In this document: positions 44,257-53,116 of the stretch, piece after piece | How positions within the stretch are numbered: position 1 is the first letter of the stretch | Layout: every line of letters begins with the position of its first letter | Assembly: GCF_001544515.1 (NCBI RefSeq) | Contig: NZ_FCOL02000011.1 | Span: 108,735-172,734 of the forward strand | DNA length: 64,000 nucleotides | From: Caballeronia terrestris | GTDB taxonomy: Bacteria > Pseudomonadota > Gammaproteobacteria > Burkholderiales > Burkholderiaceae | Direction of reading: 5' to 3' | Made by a program: the position numbers and the translations under genes | The notes under the pieces: model-generated | What the model saw: only the letters and a program-made list of their open reading frames with translations | Database searches by the model: none | What the model was told of the DNA's origin: nothing

Positions 44257-45732
44257 TCACTCCAGAGCGGCGTAGTGGTCGACTGCTGCGCGCGCGCCAG
44301 CTTGCAGACAGGTTACGGCGGCTTTCAACGGAGTGCGGAAATCGTCGCGCCGGGCGAGCTCCGGCGGGAAGACTTCCTTGATCGCGAGCATCGTTTCGAT
44401 GAGTTGCTGCGGGTCGGCGGGCACGTTCGCGGTCAGGCGCGCGGCAATAGGATCGCTGATGTCGTAGCGCGTGCCGTCGTCGGCGCGGCCGCGCAGGAAC
44501 AAGAGCCACGCCGCGACGGCCAGCGCAAGCCGTTCGATCGATTGACCCGCGTTCAGGCGCGCTTCGATCGTCGCGAGGAGGCGCGGCGGGATCTTCTGGC
44601 TGCCGTCCATCGCGATCTGCGCCGTGCGATGTTTCAGCGCCGCGTTCGCGTAGCGGGCGAGCAGGGCGTCGCGGTAGGCGAGGACGTCGAACGAGGGCGG
44701 CACGTTGAGTGTCGGCGCGATTTCGTGCGTCATCATCGCGTGGATCAGCTTTTTGAGCGGCGCGTGGGAGATGGCTTCGTCGATCGTCGCGAAGCCCGCG
44801 AGCATCGAGAGATAGGCGAGCGTCGAATGCGTGCCGTTCAGCATGCGCAGCTTGGCGAGCTCAAACGGCATCACGTCGTCGACGAGTTGCGCGCCGACTT
44901 TTTCCCACGCGGGGCGGCCTGTCGGGAAGCGGTCTTCGATCACCCATTGGCGGAACGGCTCGCATGGGACCGGCGCGGCGTCTTTCATGCGCAAGGCGTC
45001 GAGTGCGGCTTCGCGGTCGGCATCGGTGGTGGAGGGAACGATGCGATCCACCATCGTCGACGGAAACGCGACGTGGGTATCGATCCAGCCGGCGAGCACG
45101 CCATCGACCGCACGCGCGAACGATACGACCGCTTGCTTCAGCGCCGCGCCGTTGTGCGAAAGGTTGTCGCAGGAGAGCACGGTGAAGGGCGGCGTGCCGG
45201 CGTCGCGTCGCTGCCGAAGCGCGGCAGTCAGGATGCCGGGTACGGTCGAGGGTGCATCCGGATTCGCCAGATCCCGAGCGATGCCTTCGTGCCGAAGGTC
45301 GACGTCGCCGGTCTTCGTATCGCGGCAATAGCCCTTTTCGGTCACCGTCAGCGAGACGATGCGCACGTTTTCATCGGCGAGCAGCGCGAAAAGGCGCGCG
45401 CGGTCGTGCGGCATCGCGAGGACTTCCTTCAGCGCGCGGATCACCGTCACGCGCACGCCGTCCGGTCCGCGTTCGACCACGCTGTACAAGCCATCCTGCG
45501 CCATCAGCGCGTCGCGTTTCGTCACGTCCCCCTGCAGCGTCACGCCGCAAATGCCCCAGTCGCCGCCCGCCGCCAGCATCGCCTCCTCGGTATAGACCGC
45601 TTCGTGCGCACGATGAAAGTTGCCGATCCCCAAATGCACGATCCCGATGCGCGGTTCGCGCCATTCGGGCATTAGCAGATGCGACTCGATGGAACCGAGC
45701 GTCTCACGGCAAAGCGTTGATTTAGCGTTCAT
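44257..45732 (-). CDS. uxuB: Mannitol dehydrogenase-family D-mannonate oxidoreductase (UxuB-like)
   Basis: A 491-residue long-chain mannitol dehydrogenase family enzyme. RIGIVHLGIGNFHRAHEA binds NAD(H), and LAKLRMLNGTHSTLAYLS holds the catalytic Lys/Asn/His. In UxuB the reaction is D-fructuronate plus NADH to D-mannonate, and the divergent neighbour is a D-mannonate dehydratase, which supports that role over mannitol 2-dehydrogenase. The ATG at 45732 is preferred to 45816 (inside the divergent promoter). Its ribosome binding site is weak because a C9 tract occupies the usual position. Confidence 0.85.
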   Translation of the reverse strand: MNAKSTLCRETLGSIESHLLMPEWREPRIGIVHLGIGNFHRAHEAVYTEEAMLAAGGDWGICGVTLQGDVTKRDALMAQDGLYSVVERGPDGVRVTVIRALKEVLAMPHDRARLFALLADENVRIVSLTVTEKGYCRDTKTGDVDLRHEGIARDLANPDAPSTVPGILTAALRQRRDAGTPPFTVLSCDNLSHNGAALKQAVVSFARAVDGVLAGWIDTHVAFPSTMVDRIVPSTTDADREAALDALRMKDAAPVPCEPFRQWVIEDRFPTGRPAWEKVGAQLVDDVMPFELAKLRMLNGTHSTLAYLSMLAGFATIDEAISHAPLKKLIHAMMTHEIAPTLNVPPSFDVLAYRDALLARYANAALKHRTAQIAMDGSQKIPPRLLATIEARLNAGQSIERLALAVAAWLLFLRGRADDGTRYDISDPIAARLTANVPADPQQLIETMLAIKEVFPPELARRDDFRTPLKAAVTCLQAGARAAVDHYAALE

Positions 45733-45742
45733 TTGTTTGTCC

Positions 45743-45764
45743 GGGGGGGGGCGGGAAAACCCGC
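45743..45764. promoter_or_regulatory. G9 tract and hairpin in the uxuB-manD divergent promoter
   Basis: Nine consecutive G (45743-45751) lie 11-19 bases upstream of the uxuB start, followed by a stem GCGGG-AAAA-CCCGC that ends at 45764. Homopolymeric G tracts in this position can slip and change expression. Further right, TTGTATGGTAGCA (45784-45796) is a weak GntR-like half-site match. Confidence 0.6.
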
Positions 45765-45830
45765 TGTTGACGATTGAATATACTTGTATGGTAGCATCCG
45801 ATCCAACGAATGCCACTCAAGGAAATCCCC

Positions 45831-47039
45831 ATGAAAATCGTCCGCGCCGATGTGATCGTCACCTGTCCGGGCCGCAACTTCGTCACGCTGAAAGTGGTGA
45901 CGGACGAGGGCGTCTACGGAATCGGCGATGCCACGCTCAACGGCCGCGAACTCGCGGTCGCTTCGTACCTGAAGGATCACGTGTGTCCGCTGTTGATCGG
46001 GCGCGATCCGGGACGCATCGAGGACATATGGCAGTTCCTCTACAAGGGCGCGTACTGGCGCCGCGGCCCGGTGACGATGAGCGCGATCGCCGCCGTCGAC
46101 ATGGCCCTCTGGGACATTCTCGGCAAGGTGGCGAATCTGCCGCTGTACCGGCTGCTGGGTGGGGCATCGCGCGAAGGCGTGATGGTCTACGGCCACGCGA
46201 CCGGCCGCGATATTCCCGAGGCGCTCGACCGCTACGAAGAGCACCTCGAACAAGGTTACAAGGCAATCCGCATCCAGTGCGGCGTGCCGAACATGCGCTC
46301 GGTGTACGGCGTCTCGAAGGGCAGCGGCATGTACGAGCCCGCGACGAAAGGCGCGGTGGAAGAGCAAAGCTGGTCGTCGGAAAAGTATCTCGACTTCGTG
46401 CCGAAGCTCTTCGAAGCCGTGCGCGACAAGTTCGGTTTCGACTCGCACATGCTGCACGACGTGCATCACCGCCTGACGCCGATCGAAGCCGCGCGCCTCG
46501 GCAAATCGATCGAGCCGTATCGCCTCTTCTGGATGGAAGACCCGACGCCCGCCGAAAACCAGGCCGGCTTCCGCCTGATCCGCGAACACACGGTGACGCC
46601 GATCGCGGTCGGCGAAGTGTTCAACAGCATCTGGGACTGCAAGCAGCTGATCGAAGAGCAGTTGATCGATTACATCCGCGCGACGCTTACGCACGCGGGC
46701 GGCATCACGCATCTGAAGCGCATCGCCGATTTCGCTTCGCTCTATCAGGTGCGCACGGGCTGTCACGGGCCGTCGGACCTGTCGCCGGTGTGCATGGGCG
46801 CGGCGCTGCATTTCGACTTGTGGGTGCCGAACTTCGGCGTGCAGGAATACATGGGCTTCCCGAAGGAAGCGCTCGACGTGTTCCCGCATGCGTGGTCGTT
46901 CGATCGCGGGATGATGCATCCGGGCGAGGCGCCGGGACATGGCGTCGATATCGATGAGGAAGCGGCCGCGCGCTATCCGTACGACCCGGCGTATCTGCCG
47001 GTCGCGCGTCTCGAAGACGGCACGCTCTGGAACTGGTAA
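45831..47039 (+). CDS. manD: D-mannonate dehydratase, ManD/RspA type
   Basis: A 402-residue enolase-superfamily enzyme that removes water from D-mannonate to give 2-keto-3-deoxy-D-gluconate. Mg ligands Asp210, Glu236 and Glu262, with Tyr159/Arg147 and His212/His312 at the active site, are all present at the numbering known for Novosphingobium ManD. Overall wording ([20 protein letters not shown]) is closer to E. coli RspA, a low-efficiency ManD found in L-gulonate and L-idonate pathways. RBS AAGGAAAT precedes the ATG. idnD and an MFS gene follow on the same strand. Confidence 0.93.
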   Translation: MKIVRADVIVTCPGRNFVTLKVVTDEGVYGIGDATLNGRELAVASYLKDHVCPLLIGRDPGRIEDIWQFLYKGAYWRRGPVTMSAIAAVDMALWDILGKVANLPLYRLLGGASREGVMVYGHATGRDIPEALDRYEEHLEQGYKAIRIQCGVPNMRSVYGVSKGSGMYEPATKGAVEEQSWSSEKYLDFVPKLFEAVRDKFGFDSHMLHDVHHRLTPIEAARLGKSIEPYRLFWMEDPTPAENQAGFRLIREHTVTPIAVGEVFNSIWDCKQLIEEQLIDYIRATLTHAGGITHLKRIADFASLYQVRTGCHGPSDLSPVCMGAALHFDLWVPNFGVQEYMGFPKEALDVFPHAWSFDRGMMHPGEAPGHGVDIDEEAAARYPYDPAYLPVARLEDGTLWNW

Positions 47040-47077
47040 GCCCCTCGCCCAACGCATATAAGTCTAGGAGCATCACG

Positions 47078-48115
47078 ATGTTTGCAGCCGTACTTCACGA
47101 ACCCAAAAAACTCCTCATCGATGAACTCGATGCCCCGCAACCGCAACCCGGCCAAGTGCAGATTCGCGTGCGCGCGGGCGGCATCTGCGGATCGGATCTG
47201 TCGTATTACTTCAAGGGCAAGAGCGGTGACTTCGCCGTGCGCGAACCGTTCGTGCTCGGTCACGAAGTCGCGGGCGAAGTCGCGGCGCTCGGCGAGGGCG
47301 TGACGGGTCTCGCCGTCGGACAACGCGTCGCGGTCAATCCAGGCCTGAACTGCGGCATCTGCCGATATTGCGTGAAGGGCATGCCGAACCATTGCCTGAA
47401 CATGCGCTTCATGGGCAGCGCATCGACGTTTCCGCACATGCAGGGCATGTTCCGCCAGTTCATCGCGGTGAGCGCGCATCAATGCGTGCCGGTGCCCGAT
47501 GGCCTCGACTTCGCGCAGGCGTCGATGGCCGAGCCGCTCGCCGTCGCGTTGCATGCGCTGCGCCAGGCCGGATCGCTCGTCGGCGCGAAGGTGCTGCTGG
47601 TGGGTTGCGGGCCGATCGGTTGCATTTTGCTGGCGGTGGCGAAGCGCGCGGGCGCACACCGGATCGTCGCGCTCGATCTCGCGGAGAAAGCCCTCCAGAT
47701 GGCGGCGACACTCGGCGCCGACGAAACCGCGCTCGCCAACGATCAGGCGCGCATCGACCGATGGGCGCAGCAGCGCGGCACGTTCGACGTCGTGCTCGAA
47801 GTGTCGGGCAGCCCGGCCGGCCTCGACACCGCATTGCGCGCGGTGCGGGCGGGCGGCACGGTGATCCAGGTCGGCAACTTGCCAGCGGGGCAGTCGCCGG
47901 TGGCGGCGAATCTCGTGATGTCGAAGGAGCTGTGTTATCGCGGCTCGTTCCGTTTCACCGACGAATACGCCGTCGCCGCAGAAGAACTCGGCGCGCACAA
48001 GATCGACCTGCGGCCGCTCATGACGCACGCGTTCCCGCTCGAGGAAGCGAACCGCGCGTTCGAAGTGGCGCAAGACCGCAGCCAGTCGATGAAAGTCCAT
48101 CTGCATTTCGACTAA
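47078..48115 (+). CDS. idnD: L-idonate 5-dehydrogenase-like zinc alcohol dehydrogenase
   Basis: A 345-residue medium-chain dehydrogenase. GGICGSDLSYY and FVLGHEVAGEV bind catalytic zinc; CGICRYCVKGMPNHC holds structural zinc; VLLVGCGPIGCILL is the NAD site. Several stretches (MRFMGSASTFPHMQG, CYRGSFRFTDEY) are near those of E. coli IdnD, which oxidises L-idonate to 5-keto-D-gluconate. Beside uxuB and manD, L-gulonate to D-fructuronate is an equally good reaction. It is 38 bases after manD and 50 bases before the transporter gene. Confidence 0.85.
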   Translation: MFAAVLHEPKKLLIDELDAPQPQPGQVQIRVRAGGICGSDLSYYFKGKSGDFAVREPFVLGHEVAGEVAALGEGVTGLAVGQRVAVNPGLNCGICRYCVKGMPNHCLNMRFMGSASTFPHMQGMFRQFIAVSAHQCVPVPDGLDFAQASMAEPLAVALHALRQAGSLVGAKVLLVGCGPIGCILLAVAKRAGAHRIVALDLAEKALQMAATLGADETALANDQARIDRWAQQRGTFDVVLEVSGSPAGLDTALRAVRAGGTVIQVGNLPAGQSPVAANLVMSKELCYRGSFRFTDEYAVAAEELGAHKIDLRPLMTHAFPLEEANRAFEVAQDRSQSMKVHLHFD

Positions 48116-48165
48116 CCATCCTGCACGAACCGCCCGGAAAGAGGCGGCGCAACCGGAGACTCACC

Positions 48166-49464
48166 ATGATCAAGAGCCAGCGATGGTTCGTCGTCGGCCT
48201 GCTTTTCCTCGCGGGCGTCATCAATTATCTCGACCGCGCGGCGCTTTCGATCGCCGCGCCGCTGATCCAGAAGGACCTGAACTTCTCGCATGCGCAGATG
48301 GGCATCGTGTTCAGCAGCTTTTTCGTCGGCTATGCGCTGTTCAACTTTATTGGCGGGGTGGCGTCTGACAAATTCGGCGCGAAGAAAGTATTCGGCGCGG
48401 CGATGGGCATCTGGTCGCTCTTTTGCGGCGCGACGGCGCTCGCGGGTGGCCTGGCCTCGCTGATCGTGCTGCGCGTCCTGTTCGGCATGGGCGAAGGGCC
48501 GTTCAGTTCGTCGAACAGCAAGATGGTGAACAACTGGTTCCCGCGCCGCGAGGTGGCGAGCGCGATCGGCGTCATCAGCTCGGGCACGCCGCTCGGCGGG
48601 GCGCTGGCGGGACCGGTTGTCGGCTATATGGCGATCCAGTTCGGCTGGCGCTGGGCGTTCGTCGTGATCATGCTGTTCGGGCTCGCGTGGCTCGTGCTGT
48701 GGACGCTCACCACCACCGAACACCCGCAGCAGAACAAGCGCGTGAAAGCCGATGAGCTCGATCTGATCGTCGCGGGCCAGCAGCAGGCGTCGTCGATGGA
48801 ACATGCGTCGGGCGGACAGAAAGCCGGTCTCGGGTTCTACCTGAAGCAGCCGATCATCCTTGCCACTGCGTTCGCGTTCTTCGCCTACAACTATGTGCTG
48901 TTCTTCTTCCTCTCGTGGTTCCCGACCTATCTCACCGAAGCGCACCACCTTTCCCTGCGCGACATGAGCATCGCGACGGTCATTCCCTGGGTGCTCGGCA
49001 GCATCGGTCTCGCGGCGGGCGGCTTCATCACCGATTTCATCCTGCGCCTGACCGGCAAGCCTTTGATGTCGCGACGCATCGTGCTGTCCGTGTGCCTCGG
49101 CATCGCGGCGGTGTGCGTCGGGTTTGCGGGGCGCGTTGCGAGCATGCAGGGCGCGGTCGCGCTGATGTCGGTGTCGATCTTCTTCCTGTACGTCACCGGC
49201 TCGGTCTACTGGGCAGTGATCCAGGACACGGTGCGGCGCGAGAACGTTGGCGGCGTGGGCGGCTTCGTCCACCTGCTCGCCAACCTTGCGGGCGTGATCG
49301 GACCGGCGGTGACAGGCTTCATCGTCCAGGCGACGCACGGCCACTACGGCAGCGCGTTCGTGCTCGCCGGGGCGATCGCGGTGCTCGGCGCGCTCTGTGC
49401 GCTCGTGTTCATCCGCGAGCCGCGCACGCAGAAATCGGCTCAGGGGCGCGTGATAGTATCGTGA
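48166..49464 (+). CDS. MFS transporter, anion:cation symporter family (hexonate uptake)
   Basis: A 432-residue, 12-TM major facilitator. RWFVVGLLFLAGVINYLDRAALSIAAPLI is the standard first helix of the ACS family (ExuT, GudP, DgoT), which take up sugar acids with protons; VLFGMGEGPFSSSNSKMVNNWFP is the family signature. Its position between idnD and the GntR gene assigns it to the import of the acid used by this pathway. The ATG at 48166 is the conserved start; the longer frame runs into idnD. Confidence 0.9.
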   Translation: MIKSQRWFVVGLLFLAGVINYLDRAALSIAAPLIQKDLNFSHAQMGIVFSSFFVGYALFNFIGGVASDKFGAKKVFGAAMGIWSLFCGATALAGGLASLIVLRVLFGMGEGPFSSSNSKMVNNWFPRREVASAIGVISSGTPLGGALAGPVVGYMAIQFGWRWAFVVIMLFGLAWLVLWTLTTTEHPQQNKRVKADELDLIVAGQQQASSMEHASGGQKAGLGFYLKQPIILATAFAFFAYNYVLFFFLSWFPTYLTEAHHLSLRDMSIATVIPWVLGSIGLAAGGFITDFILRLTGKPLMSRRIVLSVCLGIAAVCVGFAGRVASMQGAVALMSVSIFFLYVTGSVYWAVIQDTVRRENVGGVGGFVHLLANLAGVIGPAVTGFIVQATHGHYGSAFVLAGAIAVLGALCALVFIREPRTQKSAQGRVIVS

Positions 49465-49502
49465 CGTATCTTGAAAACGCAGCGATCCCTGCACGTCCGG
49501 TC

Positions 49503-50339
49503 ATGAAAAGCGCACTCTCCTCCAAGCCGTCCGACGGTATCGAATCCGGCGCTTCCGGCGGGGCGGTCGTGCGCGGCCGCGGCCGGCCGGTGGGCGTGAC
49601 GTCGCCGAAGACGCCGCTGCCCGACCTGACCGAGAAGGTGTCGCTCGATTCGCACGAGCCGATCGGCAAGCAGATTTTCCGCGCGCTGCGCCAGGCGATT
49701 TTTGCGGGCGAGATGGCGCCGGGCACGCCGTTGTCGGAGAAGGAAGTGTCGGACATGTTCCACGTGTCGCGGCAGCCGGTGCGCGAGGCGTTCATCAAGC
49801 TCGTCGAGGCGGGCGTGCTGCAGGTGTTGCCGCAACGGGGCACGTTCGTGAAGAAGATCTCGCCGCGGCAGGTACGCGAAGGGCGCTTCATCCGCGAGGC
49901 GATCGAAACAGCGGTGGCGCGCAAGGCGGCCGTCGCGATCACCGATGCGCAACTGGACGAACTCGCCGCGAACCTGCGCGAGCAGAAGGCGGCATCGAAA
50001 CTGAACGATACCGCCGCGTTCCTCGCACTCGACGAGCAGTTTCACTTCCTGATCGCGCAATCGATCGATTGCGTCGCCGCGTGGAACACGATCCAGGACA
50101 TCAAGGCGCAGATGGATCGCGTGCGGTATTTGAGCTTGCCCGAAGTGTCGCCGCTCGATTTGCTGATCCGGCAGCATGCGCGGATCGTCAGCGCGTTGAA
50201 GGCGCACGATCCGGCGCTCGCGGAGGAGGCGATGCGCGCCCATTTGCGCGAGATCCTGATCTCGCTGCATCCGATCGCCGAGCGCAATCCCGACTGGTTC
50301 GAAGCCGATGAACCGGAGCGCGTGCCGCTCGCGACCTGA
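49503..50339 (+). CDS. GntR-family (FCD) regulator of the hexonate cluster
   Basis: A 278-residue repressor. The winged helix lies around residues 45-115 (IFRALRQAIFAGEMAPGTPLSEKEVSDMFHVSRQPVREAFIKLVEAG), followed by the all-helical FCD effector domain with the metal-binding pattern DEQFHFLIAQS...HARIVSAL...HLREIL. FCD regulators sense organic acids such as D-fructuronate or KDG; the likely targets are the divergent uxuB/manD promoter. The ATG at 49503 is preferred; a GTG at 49461 is possible. A terminator follows at 50369-50400. Confidence 0.9.
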   Translation: MKSALSSKPSDGIESGASGGAVVRGRGRPVGVTSPKTPLPDLTEKVSLDSHEPIGKQIFRALRQAIFAGEMAPGTPLSEKEVSDMFHVSRQPVREAFIKLVEAGVLQVLPQRGTFVKKISPRQVREGRFIREAIETAVARKAAVAITDAQLDELAANLREQKAASKLNDTAAFLALDEQFHFLIAQSIDCVAAWNTIQDIKAQMDRVRYLSLPEVSPLDLLIRQHARIVSALKAHDPALAEEAMRAHLREILISLHPIAERNPDWFEADEPERVPLAT

Positions 50340-50368
50340 GTTTCTCAACCTCTTCAGTTTTGCCGAAA

Positions 50369-50400
50369 GGCCTTGCGGCTCGCGCCTCAAGGCCCTTTTT
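50369..50400 (+). terminator. Terminator after the GntR gene
   Basis: Arms GGCCTTG (50369-50375) and CAAGGCC (50388-50394) with a 12-base loop and a TTTTT run. Confidence 0.85.
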
Positions 50401-50540
50401 GCTATTTGAGCCTATGCCATCAGGCTGAATTGTCCGGCGAACGCCGCCAGGAGATGCTCGAACAGGCGCTGTGACCACTTGCAATCGCAATGCGTCCACG
50501 GTGCTTTCCACAAGGTGCTACAAAAAGCGACTTGCGTTCA

Positions 50541-50558
50541 TATACCTGTTCGAGTATA
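50541..50558. promoter_or_regulatory. Inverted repeat upstream of the HigBA-like module
   Basis: Arms TATAC (50541-50545) and GTATA (50554-50558) with an 8-base gap, 6 bases before the toxin ATG. The antitoxin, an XRE-type protein, may bind here for autorepression. Confidence 0.45.
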
Positions 50559-50563
50559 AATTG

Positions 50564-50941
50564 ATGGAACCAGACGCAAAGCCGCTCATCTGGGTCGGCA
50601 GCAGCAAAAAGGATCTGTGCGCGCTTCCGGAGGACCTGCGCCGGTTCTTCGGCCATGCGCTCGATGTCGCGCAGCGGGGCAGTCATCATCGGGCGGCGAA
50701 GGCACTGCGCGGCTTCAACGGCGCGGGCGTGCTGGAAATCGTGGAGGACGTGGCAGGCGGCACGTATCGCGCGGTCTACACGGTGCGCTGCCGCGAAGCG
50801 GTGTTCGTGCTTCACTGCTTCCAGAAGAAGAGCAAGTGCGGCATCGCTACACCGGGCGAGGAGATGGACATCGTCCGGGCACGGCTGAAAGTGGCGGAAA
50901 ACCTAGCGAAGGAGCTACAAAATGAAAAAACGTATCATTGA
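50564..50941 (+). CDS. RelE/HigB-like toxin
   Basis: A 125-residue protein of the RelE/HigB superfamily (phage Gp49-like). KPLIWVGSSKKDLCALPEDLRRFFGHALDVAQRG is the N-terminal helix pair and the core sheet continues with HRAAKALRGFNGAGVLEIVEDVAGGTYRAVYTVRCREAVFVLHCFQKKSK. Such toxins cut mRNA on the ribosome. The toxin gene precedes the antitoxin, as in higBA, and its end overlaps the antitoxin start by 20 bases. The ATG at 50564 is chosen at the conserved start. Confidence 0.88.
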   Translation: MEPDAKPLIWVGSSKKDLCALPEDLRRFFGHALDVAQRGSHHRAAKALRGFNGAGVLEIVEDVAGGTYRAVYTVRCREAVFVLHCFQKKSKCGIATPGEEMDIVRARLKVAENLAKELQNEKTYH

Positions 50942-51257
50942 TGGCGTCGGATTCGAGATCGGCTCAGGCAACGTTTTCGCCGACCTCGGCCTGCCCGATG
51001 CCGAAAAGCTCAAGATCAAGTCCGGACTCGTCTTCGAGATCGACGAAGCCATTCGCCGCCTCGGACTGACTCAGGAGCAGGCGGCCCGGCGAATGGGCAT
51101 CCCGCAGCCGAAGGTGTCGGGCCTCATGCGCGGCGACTTCGCCAATTTCTCCGAGCGCAAGCTGATGGATTGCCTCACGCGCCTCGGTTACGACATCGAA
51201 ATCACGGTGAAACGTGCCGAAGCCGAAACCGGCCACCTCGTGCTGGCCGTGGGCTGA
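50922..51257 (+). CDS. XRE-family antitoxin (HigA-like)
   Basis: A 111-residue antitoxin with a helix-turn-helix of the XRE/HTH_37 type: AIRRLGLTQEQAARRMGIPQPKVSGLMRG (recognition helix near 60-75), and an N-terminal helix that probably binds the toxin. The start overlaps the toxin by 20 bases, indicating coupled translation. It may repress its own promoter via the inverted repeat at 50541-50558. A short tail follows with no further gene on this strand. Confidence 0.88.
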   Translation: MKKRIIDGVGFEIGSGNVFADLGLPDAEKLKIKSGLVFEIDEAIRRLGLTQEQAARRMGIPQPKVSGLMRGDFANFSERKLMDCLTRLGYDIEITVKRAEAETGHLVLAVG

Positions 51258-51275
51258 CGCCAGCGGCCGTTTCGG

Positions 51276-51479
51276 TCACGGATGGCTGTAGGGCGTCTCG
51301 CTGCTTTGCGATGAGGCGCGGTGCCGCGCGTGGCTCTTATGTTTGGGCTGCGGGTGTTTAGTGTGCGCGGGCATCGACGATTCGCCTTCCCCGAAGTGAT
51401 ACGTTTCGGCGCGAGCCGCGGTGGAAAGCATCGCGAACACACAGCACGCCGGGACGATCAGCCTTTTTGCCAATTGCAT
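51276..51479 (-). CDS. Small His/Ser-rich secreted protein
   Basis: A 67-residue protein with a clear signal peptide (MQLAKRLIVPACCVFAMLSTAARA). The mature part (ETYHFGEGES followed by KHPQPKHKSHARHRASSQSS) is rich in His, Lys and Ser, which could bind metal or anionic polymers. I do not recognise a family. It lies between the HigBA-like pair and the EmrB-like exporter. Confidence 0.55.
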   Translation of the reverse strand: MQLAKRLIVPACCVFAMLSTAARAETYHFGEGESSMPAHTKHPQPKHKSHARHRASSQSSETPYSHP

Positions 51480-51537
51480 GAGAATTATCCTAAGTTCGGG
51501 GCCGCAAGATTAACCGATGGTGCACCGGATCGCGGAT

Positions 51538-53043
51538 TCATCGCCCGCGCAACGGCTTATCCTTCATGAACCACGCGAGCACGAACGCAATCGTGACCAC
51601 GCCGGCCGCCACCAGATACACCGTATGCATCGAGCCGGCGAAGGCGTTCAGATAGTCGTCGTGAAGCGCAGCGGGCAGATGCTGAATGGCTTGCGGCCCG
51701 AGCGAGCGCGGCAATTCGACACCCGCCGGAATCGCCGCTTCGAGGCGCGAGCGCAGTCCGTTCGAAAAGATCGCGCCGAATGCCGCGACGCCCACCGAGC
51801 CGCCGATCGAACGAAACAGCGTCGCGCCGGACGTCGCCACGCCAATGAAGCGAAAGTCCACCGCGTTCTGCACTGCGAGCACGAGCACCTGCATCACCAT
51901 GCCGAGGCCTAAGCCCAGCAGCGCCATGTAGCCGTACATGACGTGCAACGGCGTGCCGAGCCGCAGCGTCGAGAGCAGCAGCATCGCGCAGGCGACGAGA
52001 CCGGTCCCGGCGATCGGGAACATCCGGTACTTGCCGATCCGGCTGATCAACCGGCCGCTGATGATCGAGGACAGCAGCACGCCCGCCATCATCGGCGTGA
52101 TCTGAAGGCCGGCCTGCGATGGCGTCGAGCCCTTCACCACCTGCAGGTAGAGCGGCAGAAACGTCACCGCGCCGAACAGCGAGAAGCCGACGATAAAGCC
52201 GATCAGCCCGCTCAGCACGAAGGTGCGGTCCTTGAAAAGCGAAAGCGGCATGATCGGCTCGACGGCGAGGCGCTCCTCGTAGACAAAACCGCCGATCGAA
52301 ATCAGCCCGAGCGCCAGCGTGAACCACAACTGCGGCGAACTCCACGGAAGCAGCGTGCCGCCTTCGCTCGTGAACAGGATGATGCAGGTGAGAGCGGACG
52401 CGAGAAACGCGGCGCCCATGTAGTCGATCTTGTGTTTCACGTGCGCCGTGTGCGGTTTGAACACGAGCCCGATCACCACCAGCGCGATGATGCCCAGCGG
52501 CACGTTGATGTAAAAAATCCAGCGCCACGACAGATGCTCGACGATAAATCCGCCGAGCAGTGGCCCGACCACCGTCGCCAGGCCATACACGCCGCCGAAC
52601 AAGCCCTGGAACCGGCCACGCTCGGCGGGCGGGATGACGTCGGCGATGGCGGCCATCGTGATGACCATCAGTCCGCCGCCGCCCAGGCCCTGCAGCGCGC
52701 GCAGCACGATCAACTGCGTCATGTCCTGTGCGACGCCGCACAGGATTGAGCCGACGAGAAAGATCAGGATCGACGCCTGCAGCACGACCTTGCGCCCGAA
52801 CAGGTCGCCGAACTTGCCGTAAAGCGGCACGACAATCGTCGACGTCAGCAAGTACGAAGTCACCACCCACGACAAATTTTCCAGCCCGCCAAGTTCGCCG
52901 ACGATCGTCGGCAACGCCGTCGAGACGATCGTCTGGTCGAGCGCGCCCAGCAGCATGACGAGCAGGAGCGCCGTAAAGAGCAGAGCGATCGGCGGCCGCT
53001 CGGCAGGGTGCGCGTCCGTAACGGTTTGGTGCAAAGATGACAT
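51538..53043 (-). CDS. DHA2/EmrB-type multidrug MFS exporter
   Basis: A 501-residue, 14-TM facilitator. LGALDQTIVSTALPTIVGELGG is the DHA2 motif of TM1 and LYGKFGDLFGRKVVLQ the motif A loop; PLLGGFIVEHLSWRWIFYINVPLG is motif C. This group exports drugs, dyes or bile acids using protons. It is divergent to the TetR gene at 53117 and presumably repressed by it. No membrane fusion protein gene is adjacent, so it is a single-component system. Confidence 0.92.
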   Translation of the reverse strand: MSSLHQTVTDAHPAERPPIALLFTALLLVMLLGALDQTIVSTALPTIVGELGGLENLSWVVTSYLLTSTIVVPLYGKFGDLFGRKVVLQASILIFLVGSILCGVAQDMTQLIVLRALQGLGGGGLMVITMAAIADVIPPAERGRFQGLFGGVYGLATVVGPLLGGFIVEHLSWRWIFYINVPLGIIALVVIGLVFKPHTAHVKHKIDYMGAAFLASALTCIILFTSEGGTLLPWSSPQLWFTLALGLISIGGFVYEERLAVEPIMPLSLFKDRTFVLSGLIGFIVGFSLFGAVTFLPLYLQVVKGSTPSQAGLQITPMMAGVLLSSIISGRLISRIGKYRMFPIAGTGLVACAMLLLSTLRLGTPLHVMYGYMALLGLGLGMVMQVLVLAVQNAVDFRFIGVATSGATLFRSIGGSVGVAAFGAIFSNGLRSRLEAAIPAGVELPRSLGPQAIQHLPAALHDDYLNAFAGSMHTVYLVAAGVVTIAFVLAWFMKDKPLRGR

Positions 53044-53064
53044 GCAGGAACTCGGTTGAAATTA

Positions 53065-53082
53065 ATTAACACGGAAGTTAAT
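53065..53082. promoter_or_regulatory. Candidate TetR operator in the exporter/regulator divergent region
   Basis: Arms ATTAAC (53065-53070) and GTTAAT (53077-53082) with a 6-base centre ACGGAA. It lies in the 73-base gap between the exporter and TetR starts, the usual place for a shared operator. A second short palindrome GGACA-TG-TGTCC follows at 53086-53097. Confidence 0.6.
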
Positions 53083-53116
53083 ATAGGACATGTGTCCGAA
53101 CCGGTCAATCGCATCC

